DNA from: Succinatimonas sp. UBA6849
GTDB taxonomy: Bacteria; Pseudomonadota; Gammaproteobacteria; Enterobacterales; Succinivibrionaceae
Direction: 5' to 3'
DNA length: 5,188 nt
Assembly: GCA_002449335.1 (NCBI GenBank)
Contig: DKDL01000040.1
Location: forward strand, 499 to 5,686
Positions 1 through 5,188 of this stretch are shown piece by piece (position 1 is the stretch's first letter; the number at the start of each line of letters is the position of its first letter). Position numbers and translations under genes: made by a program. The notes beneath the pieces were generated by a model. The model was given only the letters and a program-made list of their open reading frames with translations, was not told the origin of the DNA and ran no database searches.

Positions 1-1
1 A

Positions 2-37
2 AATAATGCAGTGACTGTTCCTCGTCACCACATTATT
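2..37. repeat. Imperfect inverted repeat, intergenic
   Basis: AATAATG (2-8) pairs with CATTATT (31-37), and GTGAC (11-15) pairs with GTCAC (24-28). The two stems are separated by a 2x2 mismatch (CA opposite CA), and the loop is the 8 bases 16-23. That makes 12 paired positions in a 36-base span. No T-run follows on either strand, so it does not look like a standard intrinsic terminator. It could be an operator, an RNA hairpin, or the end of a feature lying to the left of the window. The pairing is seen directly; any function is unknown. Confidence 0.5.
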
Positions 38-48
38 CAAATCACACT

Positions 49-82
49 TGTTAATTGGAAGAATCACGATTGAAAATTAACA
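49..82. repeat. Inverted repeat TGTTAATT/AATTAACA, intergenic
   Basis: TGTTAATT (49-56) is the exact reverse complement of AATTAACA (75-82), with 18 bases between the arms. A short inner match, AAT (62-64) with ATT (69-71), is compatible with a small nested hairpin. The arms are AT-only apart from one G and one C, so as an RNA stem it would be weak. A dyad-symmetric protein-binding site is equally possible. It sits directly between two other inverted repeats. Confidence 0.4.
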
Positions 83-83
83 C

Positions 84-134
84 TACTGTAAGCTCTCAAA
101 GATTGCATTCAAGATAACCGAGAGCTTACCAGTA
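84..134. repeat. Long inverted repeat upstream of tRNA-Pro
   Basis: GTAAGCTCTC (88-97) is a perfect 10-base reverse complement of GAGAGCTTAC (120-129). The pairing extends outward with TACT (84-87) to AGTA (131-134) if C130 is bulged out, giving 14 pairs around a 22-base loop (98-119). This is the strongest dyad in the gene-free left end. No T-run follows it on either strand, so intrinsic termination is unlikely. It lies about 50 bases upstream of the tRNA promoter -35 box and could be a regulatory or structured-RNA element. No known family was recognised. Confidence 0.55.
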
Positions 135-157
135 ACGTTGCTATCATCAGAACTTCA

Positions 158-217
158 GTAAAAAAAATTTGTTTCAATTTGTTGACAAGGTAACATTAAC
201 CCCTTATAATGCACCTC
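158..217 (+). promoter_or_regulatory. Consensus sigma-70 promoter with UP-like element for tRNA-Pro
   Basis: The -35 box TTGACA (182-187) and -10 box TATAAT (205-210) both match the sigma-70 consensus exactly and are separated by the optimal 17 bases. Transcription would start near 216-218, only about 4 bases before the mature tRNA. An A-run followed by T-rich sequence (about 158-179) occupies the -38 to -59 region, where an UP element contacts the RNA polymerase alpha subunit in strong stable-RNA promoters. This is among the best-matching promoters a bacterial genome can have and fits a highly expressed tRNA gene. Confidence 0.93.
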
Positions 218-220
218 GTT

Positions 221-297
<77 letters not shown>

Positions 298-387
298 TCT
301 CTAAACATCTCCCCCCCTTGTTTCAAATAATTCACGACAATATAAATTAACTGAATAGGCTTTTGTGTCTTTTGAGTACGCAAAAAT

Positions 388-414
388 AAACCTCCAACTT
401 TTGGTCAGAGGTTT
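388..414. terminator. Hairpin between convergent tRNA-Pro and aminotransferase gene, likely bidirectional terminator
   Basis: AAACCTC (388-394) pairs perfectly with GAGGTTT (408-414). An additional inner CCAA...TTGG pairing is possible as an alternative fold. On the - strand the stem is followed by a T-rich run (reading TATTTTTG from 387 to 380-381), about 33 bases after the aminotransferase stop codon. On the + strand it is followed by TATCTTTAT, about 90 bases after the tRNA. The stem is short and the tails are interrupted, so efficiency is uncertain. Its position between converging units makes a shared terminator the simplest reading. Confidence 0.6.
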
Positions 415-446
415 TATCTTTATGCATCAACAGCTGTGCTACACAA

Positions 447-1616
447 CTATTTCTTTACTTTAATGATTTCTCTAATCTTAGAGAGGTTATTTAAAGCCTC
501 ATGTAAGGTTTCATCAGATTTTGCAAAGTGCAATCTGATGTAGTTGTTTACAGGCTCTTTAAAGAATGAAGATCCAGGTACTGCACCTACTTTAACGTCA
601 CGAGCAAGATCAATACAGAAGTCATAATCTGACTCATAACCAAACTCACCGATATCTACCATCACAAAGTATGTACCCTGTGGCTCGTAGTACTTAAGAC
701 CAATCTCATCTAATCCCCTGCAGAAGATATTCTTTCTGTGAGTGAAAAGATCACGTACGCCCTGATAGTATGAATCAGGCAACTCTAAACCTGCGATTAC
801 AGCCTCCTGTAGAGGAGCTGCAGCACCTACAGTTAAGAAGTCATGAACCTTACGAACTCTGTCCATTACGTAAGCAGGAGCGCACACATAGCCTAAGCGC
901 CAGCCTGTAATTGAGTAAGTCTTAGATAAAGAGTTACACATTACGGTTCTGTCTTTCATACCTGGTAAGGTTGCAAAGTAGGTGTGATGATATGGCTCAA
1001 AGATGATGTGCTCATATACTTCATCAGTAATAACAAATGCATTGTACTTTTCAACGATACGAGCAATTGCAAGTAACTCATCACGAGTAAATACCTTACC
1101 TGAAGGATTGGATGGATTACATAAGATCAAAGCCTTAGCGCCTTCTTTAAAAGCATTCTCAAGCTCTTTCTCGTCAAAAGAGAAATCTGGTACATGTAAA
1201 GGTACATAAATTGGTGTTGCACCACAAAGAACAGAGTCAGCACCGTAGTTCTCATAGAATGGTGAGAAGATAGCAATCTTTTCACCAGGATTGATGGTTG
1301 CCATAACAGCACACATCATAGCCTCAGTACCACCACAGGTGATACACAGCTCCTGCTGAGGATCTACTTTAATACCAGAGAAATGCTCAATCTTTTTGGC
1401 AAGAGCATCTAAGGTCTTAGGAGCACCCCAGGTAATTGCATACTGATGAGGACCTGTGTGAGCTACTTTCTCTAATCTGTCCATCAAAGTTTTTGGTGGA
1501 TCATTATCAGGGAAACCTTGAGACAGATTTACAGCACCATACTGATTACATACACGAGTCATACGTCTGATGACAGAATCAGTAAAGTATTTGGTTCTTT
1601 CACTTAGTTGGATCAT
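447..1616 (-). CDS. PLP-dependent class I aminotransferase (YbdL/MtnE/kynurenine aminotransferase-like)
   Basis: This 389-residue cytosolic fold-type I aminotransferase swaps an amino group between an amino acid and a 2-oxo acid using pyridoxal phosphate. Visible motifs are the N-terminal LSQGFPD (31-37), Tyr59 in QYA, the phosphate-loop GGTEA (95-99), aromatic Tyr121, NPSNPSG (167-173) with PLP-contacting Asn170, TDEVYEH (197-203) with Asp198 for the pyridine nitrogen, and SLSKTYSITGWRLGY (229-243). In the last motif Lys232 forms the Schiff base and Arg240 contacts phosphate. Arg361 in YIRLHFA is the expected substrate-carboxylate arginine. Length is normal and all key residues are present, so it should be active. 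The motif pattern matches the E. coli methionine aminotransferase YbdL and related kynurenine and glutamine transaminases better than AspC. Substrate cannot be read from sequence, but neighbouring metQNI makes methionine or 4-methylthio-2-oxobutanoate attractive. The ATG is preceded by a weak GAG Shine-Dalgarno (1623-1625), 44 bases after the upstream gene. It ends in TAG. Confidence 0.93.
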   Translation of the reverse strand: MIQLSERTKYFTDSVIRRMTRVCNQYGAVNLSQGFPDNDPPKTLMDRLEKVAHTGPHQYAITWGAPKTLDALAKKIEHFSGIKVDPQQELCITCGGTEAMMCAVMATINPGEKIAIFSPFYENYGADSVLCGATPIYVPLHVPDFSFDEKELENAFKEGAKALILCNPSNPSGKVFTRDELLAIARIVEKYNAFVITDEVYEHIIFEPYHHTYFATLPGMKDRTVMCNSLSKTYSITGWRLGYVCAPAYVMDRVRKVHDFLTVGAAAPLQEAVIAGLELPDSYYQGVRDLFTHRKNIFCRGLDEIGLKYYEPQGTYFVMVDIGEFGYESDYDFCIDLARDVKVGAVPGSSFFKEPVNNYIRLHFAKSDETLHEALNNLSKIREIIKVKK

Positions 1617-1660
1617 ATAATTCTCGATAATTAGTTCTGTTTAAAATAACGTTACTACAG

Positions 1661-3031
1661 TTATAAACCGTAACCACTGTGTGGATTTAACAGGTTAAAC
1701 TCATCAAATGACTTCTTAACACCTATCATTAAGATTCTATACTCTTCAGGTGTGTTCTGTAAGAAGAAGTCACGCTTGCCCTTACCTACACCATGCTCAC
1801 CTGAAACTACACCGCCTAACTCATAAGACTTCTTATAGAGTTTCTCCATGGTATTGTGCAGCACTTCAGGCCACTTTTCATCAGCTATATTATCCTTTAA
1901 TACACACAGATGAACGTTACCGTCACCGGCATGACCAAAGGCTACGATACGTGGAGAGCCATTTTCAGTTAATTCATTTACATAGTCCACAAAATCAGTG
2001 ATTCTGTTAATTGGAACTACAATATCAATAGGTTCCCATGGACCTGAGGCATTAACAGCACGGGCAATCGCGCCACGGATCTCCCAGATATCCTTTGCTA
2101 CAGATTCATCATCTAAAGGAATAACATCAATTGCGCCATGGGCCTTAACCACATCCTTTAGCTTCTCAAAACGCTCATATACGCCCTTCTTATCGCCATC
2201 TAAAGCTACGATAAGGTAAGACTTGGCATTCTGACAAGGAAAACTCTTATTTAAGTATTTCTCACCATATGCAATAACTTTCTTTTCGACAAATTCAATT
2301 GCAGTAGGATCTAGATGAGACTTAAAGATAACGTTAACGTTGCTGATGCCCTGCTTTAGAGAGTCATAGGCAATGACTGTATTTAAGGTAAACTCAGGTA
2401 ATGGCAGTAACTTTAGGACAATCTTTGTGATAACACCTAAAGTGCCTTCTGAGCCTACTACTAACTGCTGTAAATTCAAACCTGTTGAGAACTTATAGGT
2501 CTTGGCGCCTAAATGAACTTTAGTGCCATCAATTTTATAAAGATCTAAAGCTAGTACATAGTTTCTGGTTACACCGTACTTTACAGCTCTCATGCCACCT
2601 GCGTTAGTTGAAACGTTACCGCCAATAGAAGCGCCCTTTTCAGCAGGATCAGGTGCGTAGAGGTAACCTCTTTTTTCAACATATTCAATAAGATCACGTA
2701 AGATCACACCAGGCTGTACTGTAACAGTCAGAGTTTCATCATCTAACTCTAAGATCTGGTTCATGTCAGAGACGTCTAAGACTACGCCACCATCAGGAAT
2801 GGTAGAACCTGCTAGATTGGTACCTGCACCTCTTACTACCACGTTTAAACGATTGGCATAAGCAATCTTTAAAATGGTCTGAACATCATCTTCATCTTTA
2901 ACTCTTGCGTAGACATCAGCATGACCTACACGAGCCCCTATAAAGTCAGAAAGGTATTTCTTTTCGATATCTTTACCGAAAACTAAAATACCTTTGATCT
3001 TACCTTCAAATAAACTTTTTATATCTTTCAT
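1661..3031 (-). CDS. FAD-linked 2-hydroxyacid dehydrogenase (GlcD / D-lactate dehydrogenase family)
   Basis: This 456-residue flavoprotein of the vanillyl-alcohol-oxidase superfamily has an N-terminal FAD-binding domain (about 35-212) and a FAD-oxidase C-terminal domain (about 215-450). Family members oxidise D-2-hydroxy acids such as D-lactate, glycolate or 2-hydroxyglutarate to the 2-oxo acid. Visible signatures are RGAGTNLAGS (68-77), PDPAEKGASIGGN (127-139), TNAGG (142-146), KYG (151-153), VVGSEGTLG (191-199), the metal/substrate histidine motif GHAGDGNVH (366-374) and GEHGVGKGKR (411-420). There is no signal peptide, membrane segment or Cys-rich Fe-S region, so it is a soluble catalytic subunit needing an external electron acceptor (quinone, Etf or an Fe-S partner). 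No partner gene is in the window. The C-terminus ends in LNPHSGYGL instead of the usual LNPGK-type tail. The ATG lies 10 bases after the T-run of a terminator, and only a weak AGAG precedes it. The exact substrate is undetermined. Confidence 0.92.
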   Translation of the reverse strand: MKDIKSLFEGKIKGILVFGKDIEKKYLSDFIGARVGHADVYARVKDEDDVQTILKIAYANRLNVVVRGAGTNLAGSTIPDGGVVLDVSDMNQILELDDETLTVTVQPGVILRDLIEYVEKRGYLYAPDPAEKGASIGGNVSTNAGGMRAVKYGVTRNYVLALDLYKIDGTKVHLGAKTYKFSTGLNLQQLVVGSEGTLGVITKIVLKLLPLPEFTLNTVIAYDSLKQGISNVNVIFKSHLDPTAIEFVEKKVIAYGEKYLNKSFPCQNAKSYLIVALDGDKKGVYERFEKLKDVVKAHGAIDVIPLDDESVAKDIWEIRGAIARAVNASGPWEPIDIVVPINRITDFVDYVNELTENGSPRIVAFGHAGDGNVHLCVLKDNIADEKWPEVLHNTMEKLYKKSYELGGVVSGEHGVGKGKRDFFLQNTPEEYRILMIGVKKSFDEFNLLNPHSGYGL

Positions 3032-3041
3032 AAAGCGCTCT

Positions 3042-3071
3042 AAAAAAAATATGGAGAGTCTTAGCTCTCCA
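3042..3071 (-). terminator. Rho-independent terminator after metI
   Basis: Read on the - strand, TGGAGAG (3071-3065) and CTCTCCA (3058-3052) form a perfect 7-bp stem around the 6-base loop CTAAGA. Two bases later comes an uninterrupted run of eight T (3049-3042). It begins about 10 bases after the metI stop codon and its T-run ends 10 bases before the ATG of the next gene. The structure is textbook and should end most metQNI transcripts here. The downstream FAD enzyme must then depend on readthrough, regulated antitermination or a promoter not recognised in the 50-base gap. Confidence 0.9.
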
Positions 3072-3081
3072 CATAGATTAT

Positions 3082-3756
3082 TTAATGAGTCAGTTTCTTT
3101 GCAACATAGTCTCCGATATATTGAGCCAACTGCACAATAAATACCAAAACTACAATAGTAAAGATCATGATACCGGTTTCGTATCTGTAGTAACCGTACT
3201 GAACAGCGAGGTTACCGATACCGCCACCGCCAACCATGCCGGCCATTGCAGAGAAACCTATTAAACTGATAAAAGTAACTGTAATACCGCGAGCAATACC
3301 AGGAGCAGCTTCTACTAACAAAACCTTTCTGATGATAAGAGAGGTCTTAGCACCAGTTGCTAAAGCGGCCTCAATCACACCTGCATCAACTTCTTTTAAA
3401 GAAATCTCAATCAGTCTTGCTAAGAACACTGTAGCTGTAATTGACAGAGGTACAGATGCTGCAACAGGACCAATCTTTGTGCCTACTAAGAAGAAGGTAA
3501 ATGGCAGAGTAAATACCACTAAGATAATGAATGGTACTGATCTGATAAAGTTAATAACTGCTGCAATAACCTTATTTAAAACAGGCTTCTGGAAGAAAGC
3601 CTTGTTGGCTGTAAGGTACAGTAAAAAGCCAAAGATGCTGCCAAATACCAGTGAAAATACAAATGAGATACCCAGCATGATGGCAGTTTCATAAATTGCC
3701 TTCCACAGCTCATTCTTTAAAATGGTAATGGTTGATTCTAAGATCTCATTAAACAT
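3082..3756 (-). CDS. metI: Methionine ABC transporter permease MetI
   Basis: This 224-residue inner-membrane permease subunit of the MetNIQ importer has about five hydrophobic segments (roughly 22-48, 62-92, 97-115, 150-176, 196-216), the normal small size of the MetI family. The family's cytoplasmic coupling helix is present: VDAGVIEAALATGA (123-136) carries the EAA motif with Gly135 and continues into the conserved VLL-E-A-PGI stretch. Strongly MetI-like stretches are NFIRSVPFIIL (69-79) and the glycine-rich GMVGGGGIGNLAVQYGY (173-189). Two copies would form the translocation channel docking on a MetN dimer. The start overlaps the metN stop by 8 bases and has the best ribosome-binding site of the window, indicating translational coupling. 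An intrinsic terminator follows directly. Confidence 0.95.
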   Translation of the reverse strand: MFNEILESTITILKNELWKAIYETAIMLGISFVFSLVFGSIFGFLLYLTANKAFFQKPVLNKVIAAVINFIRSVPFIILVVFTLPFTFFLVGTKIGPVAASVPLSITATVFLARLIEISLKEVDAGVIEAALATGAKTSLIIRKVLLVEAAPGIARGITVTFISLIGFSAMAGMVGGGGIGNLAVQYGYYRYETGIMIFTIVVLVFIVQLAQYIGDYVAKKLTH

Positions 3757-4777
3757 TTTCTACTCCTTTTGTAAAAGTATACTGATGAACGTATGCTTTT
3801 TCCTTGAGTACTGACAGTACTGAGTCAATCTCATTTGTGTCATTGCCTCGTAAAGAGATCAAAAGTCTGCCCAAAGGCTTCTTCTGAATATACTCAATGT
3901 TACCTGCGATGATACTCAAATCAGTATTGGTAAAGCGTCTTGAGATCTCTGAAATTACAGGCTCATAAGCATTCTCTTCTTTAAAGGTAATCAGATACAG
4001 ATTCTTCTCATGCTCTAAAACTTCAGGAGGAACAACGCCTTCAAATGACTTGTTAATCAAGTTCTTAGCTGCATCGCTTTGTGGATGAGCAAAGACATCA
4101 TAAGAACTGCCAACCTCAACTACCTTACCGTTGCTCATTACTGCAACTCTGTCAAAGAGGCTCTTTGCCACTTCCATCTGGTGAGTAATGAATAGAACAG
4201 TAATAGGATATTTCTGCTTAATGTTCTTTAAAGTCTGGATAACTTCCTTAGTGTTATCAGGATCAAGTGCTGAAGTTGCCTCATCACACAGCAGGATCTC
4301 AGGGTTGTTAGCTAAAGCTCTGGCAATAGCCACACGCTGTTTCTGACCACCTGACAGTGAATTTGGATACAACTTAGCTTTATCTGACAGACCTACAAGC
4401 TCTAAGAGCTTATCTACACGAGGTGCAATCTCAGACTTAGGAGTATTTGATGCTTTTAAAGCAAAAGCCACGTTCTCAAATACTGATGCATTTTTCACTA
4501 GGTTAAAGTGCTGGAAGATCATACCAATCTTAAGGCGCAGAGCGCACAGCTCTGCTCCTTCTAATTTGGTAATATCTTTACCGTCAACAATGACGCTTCC
4601 AGATGTAGGACGTTGCAGTAGGTTTACTGTTCTAACAAGTGTTGATTTACCTGCACCTGAAGAACCTACTATTCCAAAGAACTCACCCTTCTTGATCTCA
4701 AGATTTGCAGCATCAACAGCTGTAAAGATCTTGTCCTCACGGGTAAATTGTACTGTGACGTTTTTAAATTCGATCAT
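3749..4777 (-). CDS. metN: Methionine ABC transporter ATP-binding protein MetN
   Basis: This 342-residue ATPase drives the MetNIQ importer. The nucleotide-binding domain (about 1-240) has Walker A GSSGAGKST (38-46), Q-loop Gln89 in GMIFQHFNL, signature LSGGQKQR (141-148), Walker B ILLCDE (161-166) with catalytic Glu166, D-loop SALD (169-172) and switch His199 in ITHQ. A C-terminal NIL/ACT-like domain (about 265-338) contains EISRRF (277-282), AGNIEYIQ (291-298) and GRLLISLRG (303-311). In characterised MetN this domain binds cytoplasmic methionine and shuts transport down (trans-inhibition), so feedback control is expected here too. Length is as expected for full MetN. The start is the ATG after a 47-base gap following metQ, with only a weak AGTAG upstream. 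It overlaps metI by 8 bases. The NIL domain sets it apart from ordinary amino-acid ATPases such as GlnQ. Confidence 0.96.
   Translation of the reverse strand: MIEFKNVTVQFTREDKIFTAVDAANLEIKKGEFFGIVGSSGAGKSTLVRTVNLLQRPTSGSVIVDGKDITKLEGAELCALRLKIGMIFQHFNLVKNASVFENVAFALKASNTPKSEIAPRVDKLLELVGLSDKAKLYPNSLSGGQKQRVAIARALANNPEILLCDEATSALDPDNTKEVIQTLKNIKQKYPITVLFITHQMEVAKSLFDRVAVMSNGKVVEVGSSYDVFAHPQSDAAKNLINKSFEGVVPPEVLEHEKNLYLITFKEENAYEPVISEISRRFTNTDLSIIAGNIEYIQKKPLGRLLISLRGNDTNEIDSVLSVLKEKAYVHQYTFTKGVENV
3763..3770 (-). promoter_or_regulatory. Shine-Dalgarno of metI inside the metN end
   Basis: AAAAGGAG on the - strand lies 6 bases ahead of the metI ATG (3756-3754) and within the last codons of metN. 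It fixes the metI start, and with the 8-base overlap of the two reading frames it implies coupled translation of ATPase and permease. It is clearly stronger than the weak A/G stretches in front of metN, the FAD enzyme and the aminotransferase. Confidence 0.85.
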
Positions 4778-4824
4778 ATCGTTCTACTTATATATTGTCG
4801 TGTTAAAGAATATACCTATGTATA

Positions 4825-5188
4825 TTACTTAGCAGGCCACCAAGCTGGACGTGTGAAAGCGTCAAACTCGTGATCATTGTTAATTGCATCAACAAACTCT
4901 TTTGACTCTACAGCGTCTTTAAAGAGCTTACCGATAGTGTTCTCATTCTTAGCAGCAACAGCTACTACATTCTTAATAGGCTCTGATACTTTCTCAATAC
5001 CTAAAGCTTTTGCGTAATCCATGCCAGCTGCGTATGCGTAGTTGCCAGGTACGAAACCTACATCGATACTGTCTAATGATCTTGAGATCTGAGCTGCTTC
5101 CATTGGGACAAACTTGTAGTTCTTTGGATTATCCTTAATATCAGCAATTGAAGCTTTCTGATCATTGTTCTCTGTCTTTAAGGTAATA
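4825..5188 (-). CDS. metQ: MetQ/NlpA-family substrate-binding lipoprotein, C-terminal part (5' end outside window)
   Basis: The reading frame is open to the right edge, giving 121 complete codons to a TAA stop. An internal ATG at 5103 is not the start, because family-like sequence (IKDNPKNYKFVPM) continues upstream of it. Family proteins are about 260-275 residues, so roughly half is missing, including the expected signal peptide and lipobox cysteine. The visible half forms part of the second lobe of a periplasmic-binding-protein fold. Landmarks are the KDNPKN stretch, EAAQISRSLD, which matches the family EA-QLPRSLDD stretch, VGFVPGNYAYAAGM and EPIKNVVAV. It would capture methionine or a related ligand and deliver it to MetI. 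Two family spots differ from E. coli MetQ (VPGNYA in place of I-N-T/G-x-YA, and EPIKN in place of SPYVN), so the ligand need not be L-methionine. It lies first in a metQ-metN-metI order. Confidence 0.9.
   Translation of the reverse strand, partial: ITLKTENNDQKASIADIKDNPKNYKFVPMEAAQISRSLDSIDVGFVPGNYAYAAGMDYAKALGIEKVSEPIKNVVAVAAKNENTIGKLFKDAVESKEFVDAINNDHEFDAFTRPAWWPAK

Noticed and set aside
2..73. Short frame open to the left edge on the + strand (23 codons then TGA)
   Set aside because: It could be the tail of a gene to the left, but 23 residues show nothing recognisable and the stretch overlaps inverted repeats. There is not enough to call it.
311..317. Run of seven C after tRNA-Pro
   Set aside because: Homopolymeric C tracts can be phase-variable, but this one is in no reading frame or promoter and seven bases is modest. 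It may just be unpaired trailer sequence.
361..386. Possible TTTTGTGT/ACGCAAAA stem downstream of tRNA-Pro
   Set aside because: The pairing needs a G-U wobble, is mostly A-U, and has no T-tail on the + strand. The hairpin at 388-414 is the better terminator candidate.
3075..3104. TTGCAA-18-TAATCT promoter-like sequence on the - strand at the end of metI
   Set aside because: Both boxes are weak matches, and transcription from it would run straight into the terminator at 3042-3071. Too weak to annotate.
3236..3694. 152-codon reading frame on the + strand
   Set aside because: It lies entirely antisense to metI, has no recognisable protein features, and metI has clear family motifs. It is a by-product of the codon pattern on the other strand. 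The shorter + strand frames at 1003-1209, 1750-2001, 1998-2219 and 4566-4832, and the - strand frame at 1127-1312, are rejected for the same reason.
4811..4824. TATAC-CTAT-GTATA palindrome between metQ and metN
   Set aside because: Only 5 bp of AT-rich pairing with no T-run after it; easily due to chance. It might be noise rather than an operator or terminator.

Overview
This AT-rich window (roughly 40% GC by eye) reads as ordinary bacterial chromosome. The tRNA-Pro(UGG) has an encoded CCA end and is very close to the enterobacterial tRNA of the same specificity. It is driven by an exact sigma-70 consensus promoter, which points to a gammaproteobacterium. The low GC content together with an anaerobe-type FAD 2-hydroxyacid oxidoreductase would fit a gut lineage such as Succinivibrionaceae. 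That placement is inference only; no marker gene in the window settles it.

Layout: bases 1-220 hold no gene but contain three back-to-back inverted repeats (2-37, 49-82, 84-134), followed by a UP-element-like AT tract and a perfect TTGACA-17-TATAAT promoter. tRNA-Pro lies on the + strand at 221-297. A hairpin at 388-414 separates it from everything else, all of which is on the - strand. In transcription order, from the right edge leftward, the - strand genes are: a metQ/nlpA-type substrate-binding lipoprotein (5' end outside the window), the ATPase metN, the permease metI (8-nt overlap with metN), a clear intrinsic terminator, an FAD-linked D-2-hydroxyacid dehydrogenase of the GlcD/D-lactate dehydrogenase family, and a class I PLP aminotransferase resembling YbdL/MtnE/kynurenine aminotransferases.

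The three transporter genes make a complete MetNIQ-type methionine ABC importer. The two enzymes downstream catalyse reactions that would join end to end: 2-hydroxy acid to 2-oxo acid (FAD enzyme), then 2-oxo acid to amino acid or the reverse (aminotransferase). If all are devoted to one carbon skeleton, the locus could take up methionine or a methionine analogue and interconvert methionine, 4-methylthio-2-oxobutanoate and 2-hydroxy-4-methylthiobutanoate. This is the most interesting reading of the window, but it rests on family resemblance and gene order only. The strong terminator between metI and the FAD enzyme shows that the enzymes are at best partly co-transcribed with the transporter.
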